DNA from: Bacteroidota bacterium
Lineage (GTDB): Bacteria > Bacteroidota > Bacteroidia > NS11-12g > UBA955
Length of the DNA stretch: 64,000 nucleotides
Assembly (NCBI GenBank): GCA_016868785.1
Contig: VGFS01000009.1
Location: 1 to 64,000, forward strand
Reading direction: 5' to 3'
Within the stretch, counting starts at the first letter, position 1. Every line of letters begins with the position of its first letter. The notes under the pieces were generated by a model. It saw only the letters and a program-made list of their open reading frames with translations, searched no databases and was not told the DNA's origin. A program made the position numbers and the translations under genes. Below are positions 33,729 to 43,868 of this stretch, piece after piece.

Positions 33729-34913
33729 ATGAAACAAAGACAATTACTCACTGGCATTGCGATTTTCATCGCGTTGTATATGACAGCGGCATTGGGCTGG
33801 TGGACTTATTCTCTGCTTAAATACAGTGTAGCGGAATCAGAGTTACAGTTGGAGTTGCTCGAAAACAAAAAACTTTTATGCTACCAAAAATTCCAATCAG
33901 AAAATTCGGGAATTAATCCTCAAAAAACGACAGATTTTTTTAGTTATAAAATAAAAACTACAAGTTTCAATAGTGCTAAAAAAAGTGCTGAAGTATGTGC
34001 TAAATATTTTCAATTGGACCTTGAATTAGAGGCCGCCCCGATTGATGCAGATTCGATGGTTATCAAGGTGGTTTTCATCACACCGAAAGACACAATTGAA
34101 CGAATCAACCGAAGACTCAATAGCAAACAAAAGGCTTGGCTTGGCGAGGGCGTAACTGTAGGACTCATCACATTGATTATCATTGGTTTGATGTATTACT
34201 ACTTGGAGAAAATCATCCGTTTCAATCAACAAAAGACCAACTTCATGATGGCGGTAACCCATGAATTGAAAACCCCGATTGCGGCGGCCAAGTTAGCCAT
34301 ACAAACGGTCATTCGTAACAAAAACAGGGAAAACCAAGACCGGGTATTGGAGATTTCGAAACAAAGCATAGACCGACTTTCAGGGATGATGGAACGGGTA
34401 TTACTGGCCACGCAATTCGAAAATCGGATCCCAGTAAAAGCAGAGAAATGGGTTCATTTGCATGATATTGTTTGCTCGGCAATTGACGAGGTTCAATTCA
34501 CAGATGGGGAATTACTAAAAAATAGTTTAGTGGAGTCCCAAGATTTTTCAATCCTTTGCGACGAACATATGGTAAAAATCGTTTTTATAAATTTATTTAC
34601 AAATGCAATAAAATATAGTGAAGAAAACAGCGTTGATATAAGCGTGAACTCATTCATCCGCGATGGCGTGTACGGTGTTACGGTTTCTGACCAAGGGATT
34701 GGTATACCTGTAGATGAGCGCAATCACATTTTTGAGAAATTTTATCGTATTGGCGACGAGAAAACGAGAAGCAGACAAGGTTCTGGCCTCGGTTTGTATC
34801 TGGTAAAGCAAATTTTACAATTGCACAAAGCCAGTATCAATGTCACCGCGAACACGCCAAATGGCTCAAAATTCAACATTGTATTTAACGCTAACGATTG
34901 TCGAATGGAATGA
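33729..34913 (+). CDS. two-component sensor histidine kinase
   Basis: 394 aa with two membrane helices (about 8-28 and 140-158) around a periplasmic sensor of about 110 residues with no recognised fold. There is no HAMP domain. The HisKA box is VTHELKTPIAAAK with phosphoacceptor H178, followed by the HATPase_c motifs N (INLFTNAIKYS), G1 (DQGIGIP), F (FEKFYR) and G2 (GSGLGLYL). It phosphorylates the adjacent OmpR-type regulator, whose ATG overlaps the kinase stop in ATGA. The signal is unknown. Confidence 0.94.
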   Translation: MKQRQLLTGIAIFIALYMTAALGWWTYSLLKYSVAESELQLELLENKKLLCYQKFQSENSGINPQKTTDFFSYKIKTTSFNSAKKSAEVCAKYFQLDLELEAAPIDADSMVIKVVFITPKDTIERINRRLNSKQKAWLGEGVTVGLITLIIIGLMYYYLEKIIRFNQQKTNFMMAVTHELKTPIAAAKLAIQTVIRNKNRENQDRVLEISKQSIDRLSGMMERVLLATQFENRIPVKAEKWVHLHDIVCSAIDEVQFTDGELLKNSLVESQDFSILCDEHMVKIVFINLFTNAIKYSEENSVDISVNSFIRDGVYGVTVSDQGIGIPVDERNHIFEKFYRIGDEKTRSRQGSGLGLYLVKQILQLHKASINVTANTPNGSKFNIVFNANDCRME

Positions 34914-35608
34914 TTAACTACCGAATCTTAGTTGTTGAGGACGAACAATACCTCTCAGAACTTTTAAAAATCAATTTGGAGTCGGAAGGCTACAAGGTAA
35001 CGCTTGCGCCTCATGGTGCGGTTGCTATCAATAAATTGAAAACTGAAAGTTTTGATTTGATTATCATGGACATCATGATGCCCAGCATGGATGGGCTGAC
35101 CGCCACTCATCACATCAGACTTTCGAGCAACAATGTGCCCATTCTTATTCTATCCGCAGGCAACACAGCGCAAGACCGAATCAACGGATTAAAATCAGGT
35201 GCCGATGATTACATGAGCAAACCTTTTGAATTGGAGGAATTATTGCTTCGGGTTCAGAAGATTTTGATGCGCGCCCACCGTGAAGACCCTGCCATCAATT
35301 TCATGGAGTTTCAGTTTGGTGGCAATTTCGTGGACTTCAATAGCTACAAGGCCCACGGCATCAATGGAGAGTTCAAACTAACCAAAAAGGAAGCTCAGCT
35401 GTTGCGTCTTCTCATTGAAAAAAAGAATCTGGTGGTAACAAGGGAGGAGATTCTGAAGACGGTTTGGGGCTACACGGTATTCCCGAGCACCCGCACCATC
35501 GACAACTTTATTCTTGCGTTTAGGAAGTATTTCGAAGAGGACATTAAAAACCCGAAGTACTTTATAAGTCACCGCGGTTTGGGATATAAATTCAACGATA
35601 AAGATTAA
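34910..35608 (+). CDS. OmpR-family response regulator
   Basis: 232 aa from ATG 34910, which overlaps the kinase stop in ATGA; an upstream TTG at 34898 is less likely. The receiver domain (about 5-118) carries VVEDE (8-12), D54 in IIMDIMMPS, and K in YMSKPFE. The winged-helix Trans_reg_C domain (about 135-230) has LTKKEAQLLRLL and REEILKTVWGY. It is the cognate DNA-binding partner of the upstream kinase. Its stop overlaps the convergent BaiN-like gene in TTAA. Confidence 0.94.
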   Translation: MINYRILVVEDEQYLSELLKINLESEGYKVTLAPHGAVAINKLKTESFDLIIMDIMMPSMDGLTATHHIRLSSNNVPILILSAGNTAQDRINGLKSGADDYMSKPFELEELLLRVQKILMRAHREDPAINFMEFQFGGNFVDFNSYKAHGINGEFKLTKKEAQLLRLLIEKKNLVVTREEILKTVWGYTVFPSTRTIDNFILAFRKYFEEDIKNPKYFISHRGLGYKFNDKD

Positions 35609-36837
35609 CGGGCCAGTGCTTCGGCGGCGGTAGCCGCTGTTGACCATGCTACTTGGAAATTAAATCCGCCGGTAACACCGTCAATATCCAGCACTTCACC
35701 TGTGGCGTAAAGTCCGGGAACCCCTTTAATTTCCATGGTTTTTGCATTCACATGCTCGAGATCGATACCACCAGCAGTAACAAATTCTTCTTTGAACATC
35801 GTACGGCCGTCTGTTTCAAACGGCATTCGGCACAAGTTTTCAATAATCTTATTGAACTCAAATTTGCTCAAATCCGCTTCCAGCTTGTCAGTTGGGGTTT
35901 CTGCTCTCTGCAAAATATAGTCCCACAACCTGCGCGGAATTCCATCTACGGATACATTGTCGATCCGCTTTTTCCCATTTTCAATCAAAGTAGTTTTTAA
36001 AAACTCCCGCATCTCTTCCTCGCTTAAATTCTTCCACGACACCAAAGCCGTAGTGCAATAAGCGCGCTCATTCATCCACCGGGCTGCCCAAGCGCTGGTT
36101 TTTAATACTGCAGGTCCGCTCAGCCCCCGATGGGTTACCAACAGTGGTCCATGGTAAGTTTCTGGATAACCGGTTAATTTTACTTTGGCATCTTGCACAG
36201 ACAGTCCGTGCAATGCATGAAGGGTGGCATCTGGAATGTTAAACGTAAACAACGAAGGTACGGGCGACACTATTTTCACACCCAAATGGGCGATCATGTT
36301 GTATTGAGACTCTTTTGAAAATCCTCCCACGGCCAAAACCACATCCGTGGCTACTTCGCTGCCGCCGGTATTGAAATTTAGTTGCCAGCGATAGGTTCCT
36401 CCGGCGGGCAGCGGGACTATGGTCACCACCGAGGCATTCGTCATCAATTCAACACCCAGTTTTTTGGCTTTCCATTCCAACAATTGGGCTACTGTTTCTG
36501 AAGAATCCGATTCAGGAAACATCCTTCCATCGCTCTCCGTTTTTAACGGCACCCCGTTCGATTCAAACCAGTCAATGGTGTGCTGCACCGACCAATCGTG
36601 AAAAATCTTTTTCAAAAAACTCTTCCCTCTGGGATAATGTTGCAGCAGGGCCGACACTCCCTTGCAATCATGGGTAACATTGCATCGGCCACCGCCGCTG
36701 ATTCTCAGTTTCGACAAAATTTTTCCTGTCTTTTCCAATATCATCACCTCCACACTCGGATTCAACTCTTTCAACCTAATGGCAGTAAAATATCCTGAAG
36801 CACCGGCCCCAATGATTACAATGCATTTGTTTGTCAT
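35605..36837 (-). CDS. BaiN/RdsA-type NAD(P)/FAD-dependent oxidoreductase (HI0933-like)
   Basis: 410 aa. The N-terminal FAD-binding fold reads VIIGAGASGYFTAIRL (about 8-23). The HI0933 family signature follows as LSKLRISGGGRCNVTH, and the C-terminal FAD motif is VPGLYATGEVLDIDGVTGGFNFQ. Members are flavoproteins with largely unknown substrates; one member reduces bile acid intermediates. The ATG overlaps the stop of the GT2 gene in ATGA (36834-36837). Confidence 0.92.
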   Translation of the reverse strand: MTNKCIVIIGAGASGYFTAIRLKELNPSVEVMILEKTGKILSKLRISGGGRCNVTHDCKGVSALLQHYPRGKSFLKKIFHDWSVQHTIDWFESNGVPLKTESDGRMFPESDSSETVAQLLEWKAKKLGVELMTNASVVTIVPLPAGGTYRWQLNFNTGGSEVATDVVLAVGGFSKESQYNMIAHLGVKIVSPVPSLFTFNIPDATLHALHGLSVQDAKVKLTGYPETYHGPLLVTHRGLSGPAVLKTSAWAARWMNERAYCTTALVSWKNLSEEEMREFLKTTLIENGKKRIDNVSVDGIPRRLWDYILQRAETPTDKLEADLSKFEFNKIIENLCRMPFETDGRTMFKEEFVTAGGIDLEHVNAKTMEIKGVPGLYATGEVLDIDGVTGGFNFQVAWSTAATAAEALAR

Positions 36838-37709
36838 CTAATGCGAATAAAATTTTTATACTCTCCCACTCTCCATCCTGTTCTTTCCTCGATCCAGTGC
36901 AACAATCGGGCTTTCATACCGAAATTTTTCTTGGTTGGATCCACATCAAACGTCCAATCCATGCGGTCTATTCTCTCTTGCATTACCGCGGGGTGTGTTC
37001 CGGTGAAATGTTGCAATGAATCTATGCTGCCGTAATCAAATTCCTCCGCGCCCAGCACATTCTTCTCCATGTATTGATCATCGTGCCACAAACGATGGAA
37101 TTGCGCTTGCTTTTGCTGTTGAAAGCGCGGATGTTTCACCCAGCCATAATGATAAATGCAAGCATCGATCTTGGCTACACGTAGCTTCTTGCCACCCGCT
37201 GTACGAAACCCCTGGGCATCTTTCCAACTTCTGATATTTCGGTGATTTTTCACGACCCTGATTTCTTGTCGATACCACCGTCGAGAATCTCCAACCATGG
37301 TGTAATTCCCATAAAAATGCAAATAATCGAACAGCAATGCATCCACTTCATCGTCGTGTAGATACTTTTCCATCGCCAACCTTACAGCGGGCAAATATTT
37401 CTCATGCAAACATTCATCCGCCTGAATGTAAATGAGCCAATCCGCCTCTTCTGAAACGCGATCCATTGCTTTATTGGTCTCATCCGCAAGCACTGCACCA
37501 CCCACCCGTTTGGTATCGTCCCAAATGGTATCAAACAGCCGAATCTTGGGTTCTTGGAACGATTCGATGTAGGCCTTGGTATCATCCTGCGAATTGCCCA
37601 CCGCAATCACCATTTCATCGCAAAGTGGCAGCACCGAATAGAGCGCTTCTCGCAGCGGATAATCGGCCTGAATGAGATTTCTAGCTATTGTAAAACCTGC
37701 GACTTTCAT
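36834..37709 (-). CDS. glycosyltransferase family 2 protein
   Basis: 291 aa from ATG 37709 (an ATG at 37721 would add four residues). The GT-A fold opens with AGFTIARNLIQADYPLREAL, and the DxD-equivalent metal motif is YIQADECLH. Residues 160-230 contain the basic RWYRQEIRVVKN region. It should transfer a sugar to a surface glycan or lipid; donor and acceptor are unknown. The start lies 29 bases inside the 3' end of dnaE, so it is in the dnaE transcription unit, and its stop overlaps the flavoprotein start. Confidence 0.85.
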   Translation of the reverse strand: MKVAGFTIARNLIQADYPLREALYSVLPLCDEMVIAVGNSQDDTKAYIESFQEPKIRLFDTIWDDTKRVGGAVLADETNKAMDRVSEEADWLIYIQADECLHEKYLPAVRLAMEKYLHDDEVDALLFDYLHFYGNYTMVGDSRRWYRQEIRVVKNHRNIRSWKDAQGFRTAGGKKLRVAKIDACIYHYGWVKHPRFQQQKQAQFHRLWHDDQYMEKNVLGAEEFDYGSIDSLQHFTGTHPAVMQERIDRMDWTFDVDPTKKNFGMKARLLHWIEERTGWRVGEYKNFIRIR

Positions 37710-40700
37710 CTTTTCGTTCAACCAACCATTTATCGTCCAATTTTGGGGTATACACCACCTCCATGTCGTTCAGCATTTCCCTTACTTCATTGGTGAAATT
37801 CAAACCCACACTGGAAACCATCCTCAAAGTCATGTTTTCATCGGCATCGTAGAAGTTAAAATACAACGGGCATTTGCCGGGAAACTGCGACAGAACCTCA
37901 CTCACAATTTGTTGCTTACCTTGTTCCAAATCCGAGGGGGTCATGTCGATTTGTATGGAGCGATACAGGTTCATGGGGTCTACGTCCGACACCAATTGAA
38001 TGTGATGAATGTTCATCCGCATTTCATCTTTGGCTTTGGAATAGTCGGTTTGTCCTTGAATCAATAAAATATAATCTTTCCCTATCAAGTGCTTGAATTT
38101 TAGGAATTTATCTTTAAAAATCGACAGCTCGATGGTACCTGTGTAATCCATAAAATGGAATCTTACATAGGGATTTCCTTGCTGACTAATGAACTCTTTG
38201 GCACTGGTAATGATGCCCATCATCTGAAACACTTGGGGCGACTTATTTTCCAGCGCTTCGCGGTAATCTTTGACACTCCCCGTAACGATGCTATCATAGA
38301 CAAATTTGAAATCGTCTAGAGGATGCTTGCTCAAAAATACCCCCACCAATTCCTCTTCTTCTTTGAGTTCTTCGAGCAGGGTTAGCTTTTCTACTTGTGG
38401 CAATTTGGGCTCTTCGTTAGTGAGATTGGCGCCACCACCAAACAATCCCATCTGACCACTGAACTTATCTTGTTGAATACGCTGTCCGTAGCGAATGGCC
38501 AATTCAATCCCATTGGTGCCGTTGGCATCTTCTTTTACATATTGGGCACGGTGGTAGCGGGGATCAAAATCAAACACACCCGCTTTGGCCATGTTTTCGA
38601 TGTTTCTTTTGTTCACCGCCCTCAAATTCACACGGGTGGTAAGATCAAACAAACTTTTGAATGCGCCATTTTTATCACGTTCCACCAAAATCTCTTCTAC
38701 CGCATTATCGCCTACCCCTTTCACTGCGCTTAATCCAAAGCGGATTTGTCCACACGGCGTAACGGTAAATACATTTTTACTTTCATTCAAATCGGGTCCC
38801 AATACCTTGATGCCTTGTCGGTGGCACTCCTCCATGTAAAAGGTTATTTTCTTGATATCGCCCATGTTGCTTTTCAACACCGCTGCCATGAATTGGGCCG
38901 GGTAATTGGCTTTCAAGAAGGCCGTTTGGAACGCTATCACCGCATAACAGGTTGAGTGCGATTTATTGAAGGCATACTGAGCAAATTCTTCCCAGTCCGA
39001 GTAAATTTTTTCGAGCACTTTCTCTGGGAATCCTTTTTCCAAGGCACCCGCCATGAAATCATCTTTCAGTTGATCGATGATGCACTTGTTCTTCTTACCC
39101 ATGGCCTTGCGGAGTTCATCGGCTTTTCCCTTTGAAAATCCCGCCAACTTCTGGCTCAGCAACATCACCTGCTCCTGATATACGGTAATACCGTATGTCT
39201 CCCGCAGATATTCTTCCATTTCTGGCAAATCGAACACTACGGGCTTACGACCATGTTTTCGATCAATGAAATCTGGGATGTATTTCAACGGCCCCGGACG
39301 ATAAAGGGCATTCATGGCTATCAAGTCGCCAAATTGCGTGGGCTTTAACTCACGCATATATTTCTGCATACCGGGACTTTCAAACTGAAACACCCCATTG
39401 GTTTCACCCCGCTGGAACAATTCATACGTTTTTACATCATCTAGTGGAATCGCATCCAGATCGATGATATCGCCGGTTGTCTCGGCAATCAACTTGATGG
39501 CATCTTTCATGATGGTGAGGGTACTCAGACCCAAAAAGTCCATCTTCAGCAGACCCGCTTTTTCAATTTGGGTGACATCATATTGCACCTGAATCCATTG
39601 AGATTCTTTCGACAAAGCCACCGGAACCAATTCATCAATGTTTTGAGGGGCGATGATGATCCCACAAGCGTGTACCCCTGTATTTCGGACGCTTCCTTCC
39701 AACTTTTCGGCGTCTTTAAGCACCTTGGCAGCGTCATCGTTACCATTATAAGCCTTTTGAATTTCTCTTACACAGTCGATTTCCTCGGGTTTGAGGTTCT
39801 TGGAATCGTCTTTGGCCAGCTCTTCAGGGTCAACATGAAGTAAAGTTTGCAGATTGAGGTTACCCACCACCATCTTCGCCAATCGATCGGTATTTTGCAA
39901 TGGATACTGCAACACCCTACCCACATCTCGTATGGCAGTTTTCGCGGCCATGGTACCGTAGGTAATGATCTGCGCGATTCTTCTCTCTCCGTATTTCTGG
40001 GCAACATATTGGATTACACGGTCTCGACCAACATCATCGAAATCGATGTCGACGTCGGGCATGCTCACCCGTTCTGGATTCAGGAAACGCTCAAACAACA
40101 AATCGTACTTCACCGGGTCCACATTGGTAATTCCCAAACAATAGGCCACCAGACTACCCGCCGCAGATCCCCGACCCGGGCCAACCCAAACATCCATCTC
40201 TCTGGCCGCCGTGGTAAAATCTTGAACGATCAAAAAGTATCCCGCAAACCCAGAGTGCGTAATGGTGTTCAATTCAAAATCTAGCCGCTCTTGGACAGGG
40301 GTTGGTATGGTACCGCCGTATCGCTTTTTACAACCTTCGTATGCCAGGTGCTTTAAAAACACGTTCTGATCATCAAAACCCACTGGCAATACGTAGTTGG
40401 GCAATACGATGTCGCGCGATAATTTGGGCGGATCGATGGTTGAAATCAGCCGATTGGTGTTGTCCAATGCTTCGGGAATATCCGAAAACAAGACCTCCAT
40501 TTCTGCTTGCGTTTTGAAGAAAAATTCATCGTTCGGAAACGCAAATCGAATTCCTTTACCACCCTCTTCGTTGCTGGCTTTGGGCGTGCTTTGAAACTCC
40601 CCTGTATTGATACATAACAAGATGTCGTGTGCGTTAGCATCCTTCTTGTCGGTATAATGCGAATCGTTGGTTGCGATAATGGGAACGTTGTATTTTCTGC

Positions 40701-41304
40701 CCCATTTGATCAATGTTTGGTTGATGTCTTCCTGCGAGATTCCCGTCCCATCCAAATTCTGTAGGCCATGTCGTTGCAGCTCGATGTAATAGTCCTCACC
40801 AAAAATTTTATGCCATTCGCAGAAGATTCTCTCGGCTTCCTCTTCGCCTTTCCACAAGATGGCTTGGGGCACTTGGGCACCTATACAACAGGTTGTTGCA
40901 ATCAAACCTTCACTGTATTGTTCGATTAAGGCGCGATCCACCCGTGGATATTTGCTGTACAACCCTTCCAAGTATCCCAAGGAACACAATTTGCTCAAGT
41001 TGGCATACCCTTGTTGGTTCTTGGCAAGCAACAATTGATGGTATCGCTTGTCCTTGGTACCCTGGGTAAACGACTTTTGGAATCTGTCTTCCACCACGTA
41101 AAACTCACAACCAATGACCGGCATCAGCCCCTCATTGGTCACAGCCTGATAAAACTCAAACGCGCCAAACATGTTTCCATGGTCAGTAATGGCGAGGGCC
41201 GGCATACCATCGGCTTTGGCCTTTTTAACCAAACTTTTGATGCTGGCTGCCCCATCGAGCAATGAGTATTGGGTATGGACGTGCAAATGAGAAAAAACCG
41301 GCAT
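37681..41304 (-). CDS. dnaE: DNA polymerase III subunit alpha
   Basis: 1207 aa from ATG 41304, where conserved sequence begins (MPVFSHLHVHTQYSLLDGA, PHP domain motif). The catalytic palm carries PDVDIDFDDVGRD (third metal region) and WVGPGRGSAAGSLVAY, with ITVYQEQVM and the finger region GKKNKCIIDQ. A helix-hairpin-helix and an OB-fold domain (about 1000-1120) follow. Size is about 50 residues above E. coli DnaE, normal for Bacteroidota. It replicates the chromosome as the core polymerase. Divergent from recF with 120 bases between starts. Confidence 0.97.
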   Translation of the reverse strand: MPVFSHLHVHTQYSLLDGAASIKSLVKKAKADGMPALAITDHGNMFGAFEFYQAVTNEGLMPVIGCEFYVVEDRFQKSFTQGTKDKRYHQLLLAKNQQGYANLSKLCSLGYLEGLYSKYPRVDRALIEQYSEGLIATTCCIGAQVPQAILWKGEEEAERIFCEWHKIFGEDYYIELQRHGLQNLDGTGISQEDINQTLIKWGRKYNVPIIATNDSHYTDKKDANAHDILLCINTGEFQSTPKASNEEGGKGIRFAFPNDEFFFKTQAEMEVLFSDIPEALDNTNRLISTIDPPKLSRDIVLPNYVLPVGFDDQNVFLKHLAYEGCKKRYGGTIPTPVQERLDFELNTITHSGFAGYFLIVQDFTTAAREMDVWVGPGRGSAAGSLVAYCLGITNVDPVKYDLLFERFLNPERVSMPDVDIDFDDVGRDRVIQYVAQKYGERRIAQIITYGTMAAKTAIRDVGRVLQYPLQNTDRLAKMVVGNLNLQTLLHVDPEELAKDDSKNLKPEEIDCVREIQKAYNGNDDAAKVLKDAEKLEGSVRNTGVHACGIIIAPQNIDELVPVALSKESQWIQVQYDVTQIEKAGLLKMDFLGLSTLTIMKDAIKLIAETTGDIIDLDAIPLDDVKTYELFQRGETNGVFQFESPGMQKYMRELKPTQFGDLIAMNALYRPGPLKYIPDFIDRKHGRKPVVFDLPEMEEYLRETYGITVYQEQVMLLSQKLAGFSKGKADELRKAMGKKNKCIIDQLKDDFMAGALEKGFPEKVLEKIYSDWEEFAQYAFNKSHSTCYAVIAFQTAFLKANYPAQFMAAVLKSNMGDIKKITFYMEECHRQGIKVLGPDLNESKNVFTVTPCGQIRFGLSAVKGVGDNAVEEILVERDKNGAFKSLFDLTTRVNLRAVNKRNIENMAKAGVFDFDPRYHRAQYVKEDANGTNGIELAIRYGQRIQQDKFSGQMGLFGGGANLTNEEPKLPQVEKLTLLEELKEEEELVGVFLSKHPLDDFKFVYDSIVTGSVKDYREALENKSPQVFQMMGIITSAKEFISQQGNPYVRFHFMDYTGTIELSIFKDKFLKFKHLIGKDYILLIQGQTDYSKAKDEMRMNIHHIQLVSDVDPMNLYRSIQIDMTPSDLEQGKQQIVSEVLSQFPGKCPLYFNFYDADENMTLRMVSSVGLNFTNEVREMLNDMEVVYTPKLDDKWLVERKDESRRFYNS

Positions 41305-41412
41305 AATTGGAAACAAACGAAGATAAATCAAACCAAAAAAACTCACGACCAATGTGGACAATTTGGAATAACTCCATCTGCCCAACGAAACCTCTATAAC
41401 CGAGCAATTGAT

Positions 41413-41420
41413 TTACTTTG
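41413..41420 (+). promoter_or_regulatory. -7-like box TTACTTTG before recF
   Basis: One mismatch to TAnnTTTG and only 4 bases before the GTG start of recF. It is identical in sequence and placement to the box before dnaX, and supports the GTG start. Confidence 0.4.
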
Positions 41421-41424
41421 CATT

Positions 41425-42495
41425 GTGTATTTGCAACGCCTACAATTGTTTAACTTCAAGAATCACAGCCAGCGGTCCCTCGAATTTTGCGATGGGATCA
41501 ACACCCTCACTGGGGCCAACGGCGTAGGCAAAACCAACATCTTGGATGCGGTGCACTATTTGGCCAATGCCAAGAGTTATTTTAATGGGATCGACAGTCA
41601 AATCATTGAGCACGACAAAACCTTCTTTACGGTAAAAGGTCAGTTCGAAGGAGAGCTACCCGCCGAAATTCTCATCCAATTTGAAGGGGGCAAGAAAACC
41701 ATCAAAAAGAACGACAAAGCCTATCCTCGATTGCTCGATCACATTGGAATGATTCAAACGGTATTCATCACGCCGTACGACATCGATTTGGTTCTTGGCA
41801 ACAGCGAAGATCGACGGCGTTTTGTGGATTTGAGTTTATGCCAGATCGACAAAGCCTATCTCCAAAATCTCAGCACTTATAAAAAAGCCTTGGAGCAGCG
41901 CAATGCCCTGCTTAAAACAATGCAAGGCCGATATATAGACCCTGATTTACTGTCGAGCTACGACGCCAAACTCATTCCTGCCGGAATACTGATCCACCAA
42001 AGGCGCAAGGAGTTCATTGAGCACATACTCACTTTTTTCACCACCGTTTATCAAAACCTAAGTTCCGGCTCGGAAACCCCTAGCATTCAATACGATAGCC
42101 CACTAAACAATGGAGATTTCGCCACTTTATTGGCTGATACACACCGAATAGACATGGCGGCCCAAAGAACTTCTGTAGGGATTCACAAAGACGATTTGAT
42201 TTTTGGTTTGGGTGAATTCCCCTTGAAAAAATATGGCTCCCAAGGTCAAATCAAGAGCTTTATTATCGCCCTAAAACTGGCGCAATACAATTACTTCCAA
42301 GCGGTTACAAAAAACCATCCCATTTTGTTGTTGGACGATATCTTCGAGAAAATCGACGAGGAAAGGGCACAGCGATTGATCGATATGGTGGGGGCATCGG
42401 GGTATGGACAAATCCTGATCACCGACACACATTCTAGTCGGGTGGAAACCCACTTCCAACCCATCGATGCAAACAAGTTGCATCATCACTTGTAA
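41425..42495 (+). CDS. recF: DNA replication and repair protein RecF
   Basis: 356 aa with a GTG start at 41425, chosen because the family N-terminus begins here (VYLQRLQLFNFKNH) and a promoter-like box ends 4 bases earlier. SMC-like ATPase: Walker A GANGVGKT (31-38), the signature motif GSQGQIKSF and Walker B ILLLDDIFEKID. RecF acts with RecO and RecR to load RecA at gaps. It is not linked to gyrB or dnaN here as in many bacteria. It ends 1 base from the convergent alanine dehydrogenase stop. Confidence 0.95.
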   Translation: MYLQRLQLFNFKNHSQRSLEFCDGINTLTGANGVGKTNILDAVHYLANAKSYFNGIDSQIIEHDKTFFTVKGQFEGELPAEILIQFEGGKKTIKKNDKAYPRLLDHIGMIQTVFITPYDIDLVLGNSEDRRRFVDLSLCQIDKAYLQNLSTYKKALEQRNALLKTMQGRYIDPDLLSSYDAKLIPAGILIHQRRKEFIEHILTFFTTVYQNLSSGSETPSIQYDSPLNNGDFATLLADTHRIDMAAQRTSVGIHKDDLIFGLGEFPLKKYGSQGQIKSFIIALKLAQYNYFQAVTKNHPILLLDDIFEKIDEERAQRLIDMVGASGYGQILITDTHSSRVETHFQPIDANKLHHHL

Positions 42496-42496
42496 A

Positions 42497-43711
42497 TCAC
42501 ATAAACAGACCAACCATCAGGTCGATGTCGTGGTATTTGATGGCAAATTTATCGGCCAAGTTTTTGTTGGTGAGGCTACCACGATACAGGTAAGTGCCTT
42601 TGCGCACTCCGGCTTTCATCCGTAAGAATTCGCCAAACCCACCCATTTGGGCCATTTCATCGAGCATGGGGGTAAACACATTACTTAGCGTGTAACTGGC
42701 TGTCCTACTAACTCTTGATGCGATATTTGGCACACAATAATGAATCACATCGTGTTTATGAAAAATGGGCTTTTCGTGATTTGTTACTTCGGAAGTTTCA
42801 AAATTTCCACCGCGATCAATGGCCACATCGATGATTACTGAATGAGGTCGCATAGACATCACCATTTCTTCGGTGATAACGATGGGACTTCTTGCGGTAT
42901 TGCCTGCCAAAGCACCAATGACTACGTCGGCACTGGCGATGGCACTTTTAATCACTTGGGATTGGATGGTAGAAGTGTACAAATGGAATCCGAATGATTT
43001 TTGGATTCGACGCAGTCGGTACATGTTGTTATCAAAAACTTTCACATTGGCTCCCAGGCCAAGGGCTGCTTTGGTGGCAAATTCACCAACAGCACCTGCA
43101 CCTATGACCACAACTTGAGTGGGTGGAACTCCGGCAAAGCCTCCGAGCAACTCTCCTTTTCCCACATGGGTATTGTTGAGGTATTCTGCGGCGATGAGTA
43201 TGCTCGCCGTACCCGCAATTTCGCTCATGGCTCTGATGATGGGGCGCGTACCTCCATCGTCTTCAAGGTATTCATAGGCCATGGCATTGATTTTCTTCTC
43301 CATCAATTTTCGCAACAACACCGAATCCATCTGATTGATTTGAAGTGCAGAAATCAACAACTGACCGGGCTTCATCAGTTCTATCTCCGACAATGTTGGG
43401 GGATCGATTTTCAGAATGGTTTCACACTCATAAACCTCTTTGTTGCTGTATACTATTTGCGCTCCTGCTTCACTGAATTGGATATCCGAAAAATTGGCAT
43501 TTCTACCAGCACCTGATTCAATGACGATGGAATGTCCATTCGCCGCAAAATAAGATACTGCAGCAGGTGTTAGCGGCACCCTATTTTCTTGAAAGGTAAC
43601 TTCTTTGGGTATACCGATGCTCAACCCTCCATTTTTTGTTTGGATTTTTTGAACTTGAGCCAAAGTTTGTGACTCATTTTCTGGCGATAGGATATTTTTT
43701 GACAATGCCAC
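42497..43711 (-). CDS. ald: alanine dehydrogenase
   Basis: 404 aa with GTG start at 43711. The N-terminal AlaDh_PNT domain has IGIPKEVTFQENRVPLTP (substrate Arg and Lys region), and the Rossmann domain carries VVVIGAGAVGEFA near residue 205. The catalytic His lies in KINAMAYEYLEDDGG/NQMDSV context as in Bacteroidota homologs; it is less clear than the cofactor loop. It interconverts alanine and pyruvate plus ammonia with NAD. The first 30 residues are an extra, poorly conserved N-terminus. It is divergent from the MltD-like gene. Confidence 0.92.
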   Translation of the reverse strand: MALSKNILSPENESQTLAQVQKIQTKNGGLSIGIPKEVTFQENRVPLTPAAVSYFAANGHSIVIESGAGRNANFSDIQFSEAGAQIVYSNKEVYECETILKIDPPTLSEIELMKPGQLLISALQINQMDSVLLRKLMEKKINAMAYEYLEDDGGTRPIIRAMSEIAGTASILIAAEYLNNTHVGKGELLGGFAGVPPTQVVVIGAGAVGEFATKAALGLGANVKVFDNNMYRLRRIQKSFGFHLYTSTIQSQVIKSAIASADVVIGALAGNTARSPIVITEEMVMSMRPHSVIIDVAIDRGGNFETSEVTNHEKPIFHKHDVIHYCVPNIASRVSRTASYTLSNVFTPMLDEMAQMGGFGEFLRMKAGVRKGTYLYRGSLTNKNLADKFAIKYHDIDLMVGLFM

Positions 43712-43854
43712 GGGGTGTATATTTTATTGCAACTCTAAGATAGCAAACACTTCCGGCTTTTGCTAATCTTGCATTATTACAAATATACACAATTGTTTGT
43801 TGGTTAATTTTTGGCTCAGTCTTTGCTATGAAAAGAAAACGCAAAATACAGCGT

Positions 43855-43862
43855 TAATTTTG
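43855..43862 (+). promoter_or_regulatory. -7 promoter box TAATTTTG
   Basis: Exact TAnnTTTG, 6 bases before the ATG at 43869 of the MltD-like gene; predicts a very short or absent leader. Confidence 0.5.
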
Positions 43863-43868
43863 AAGCAC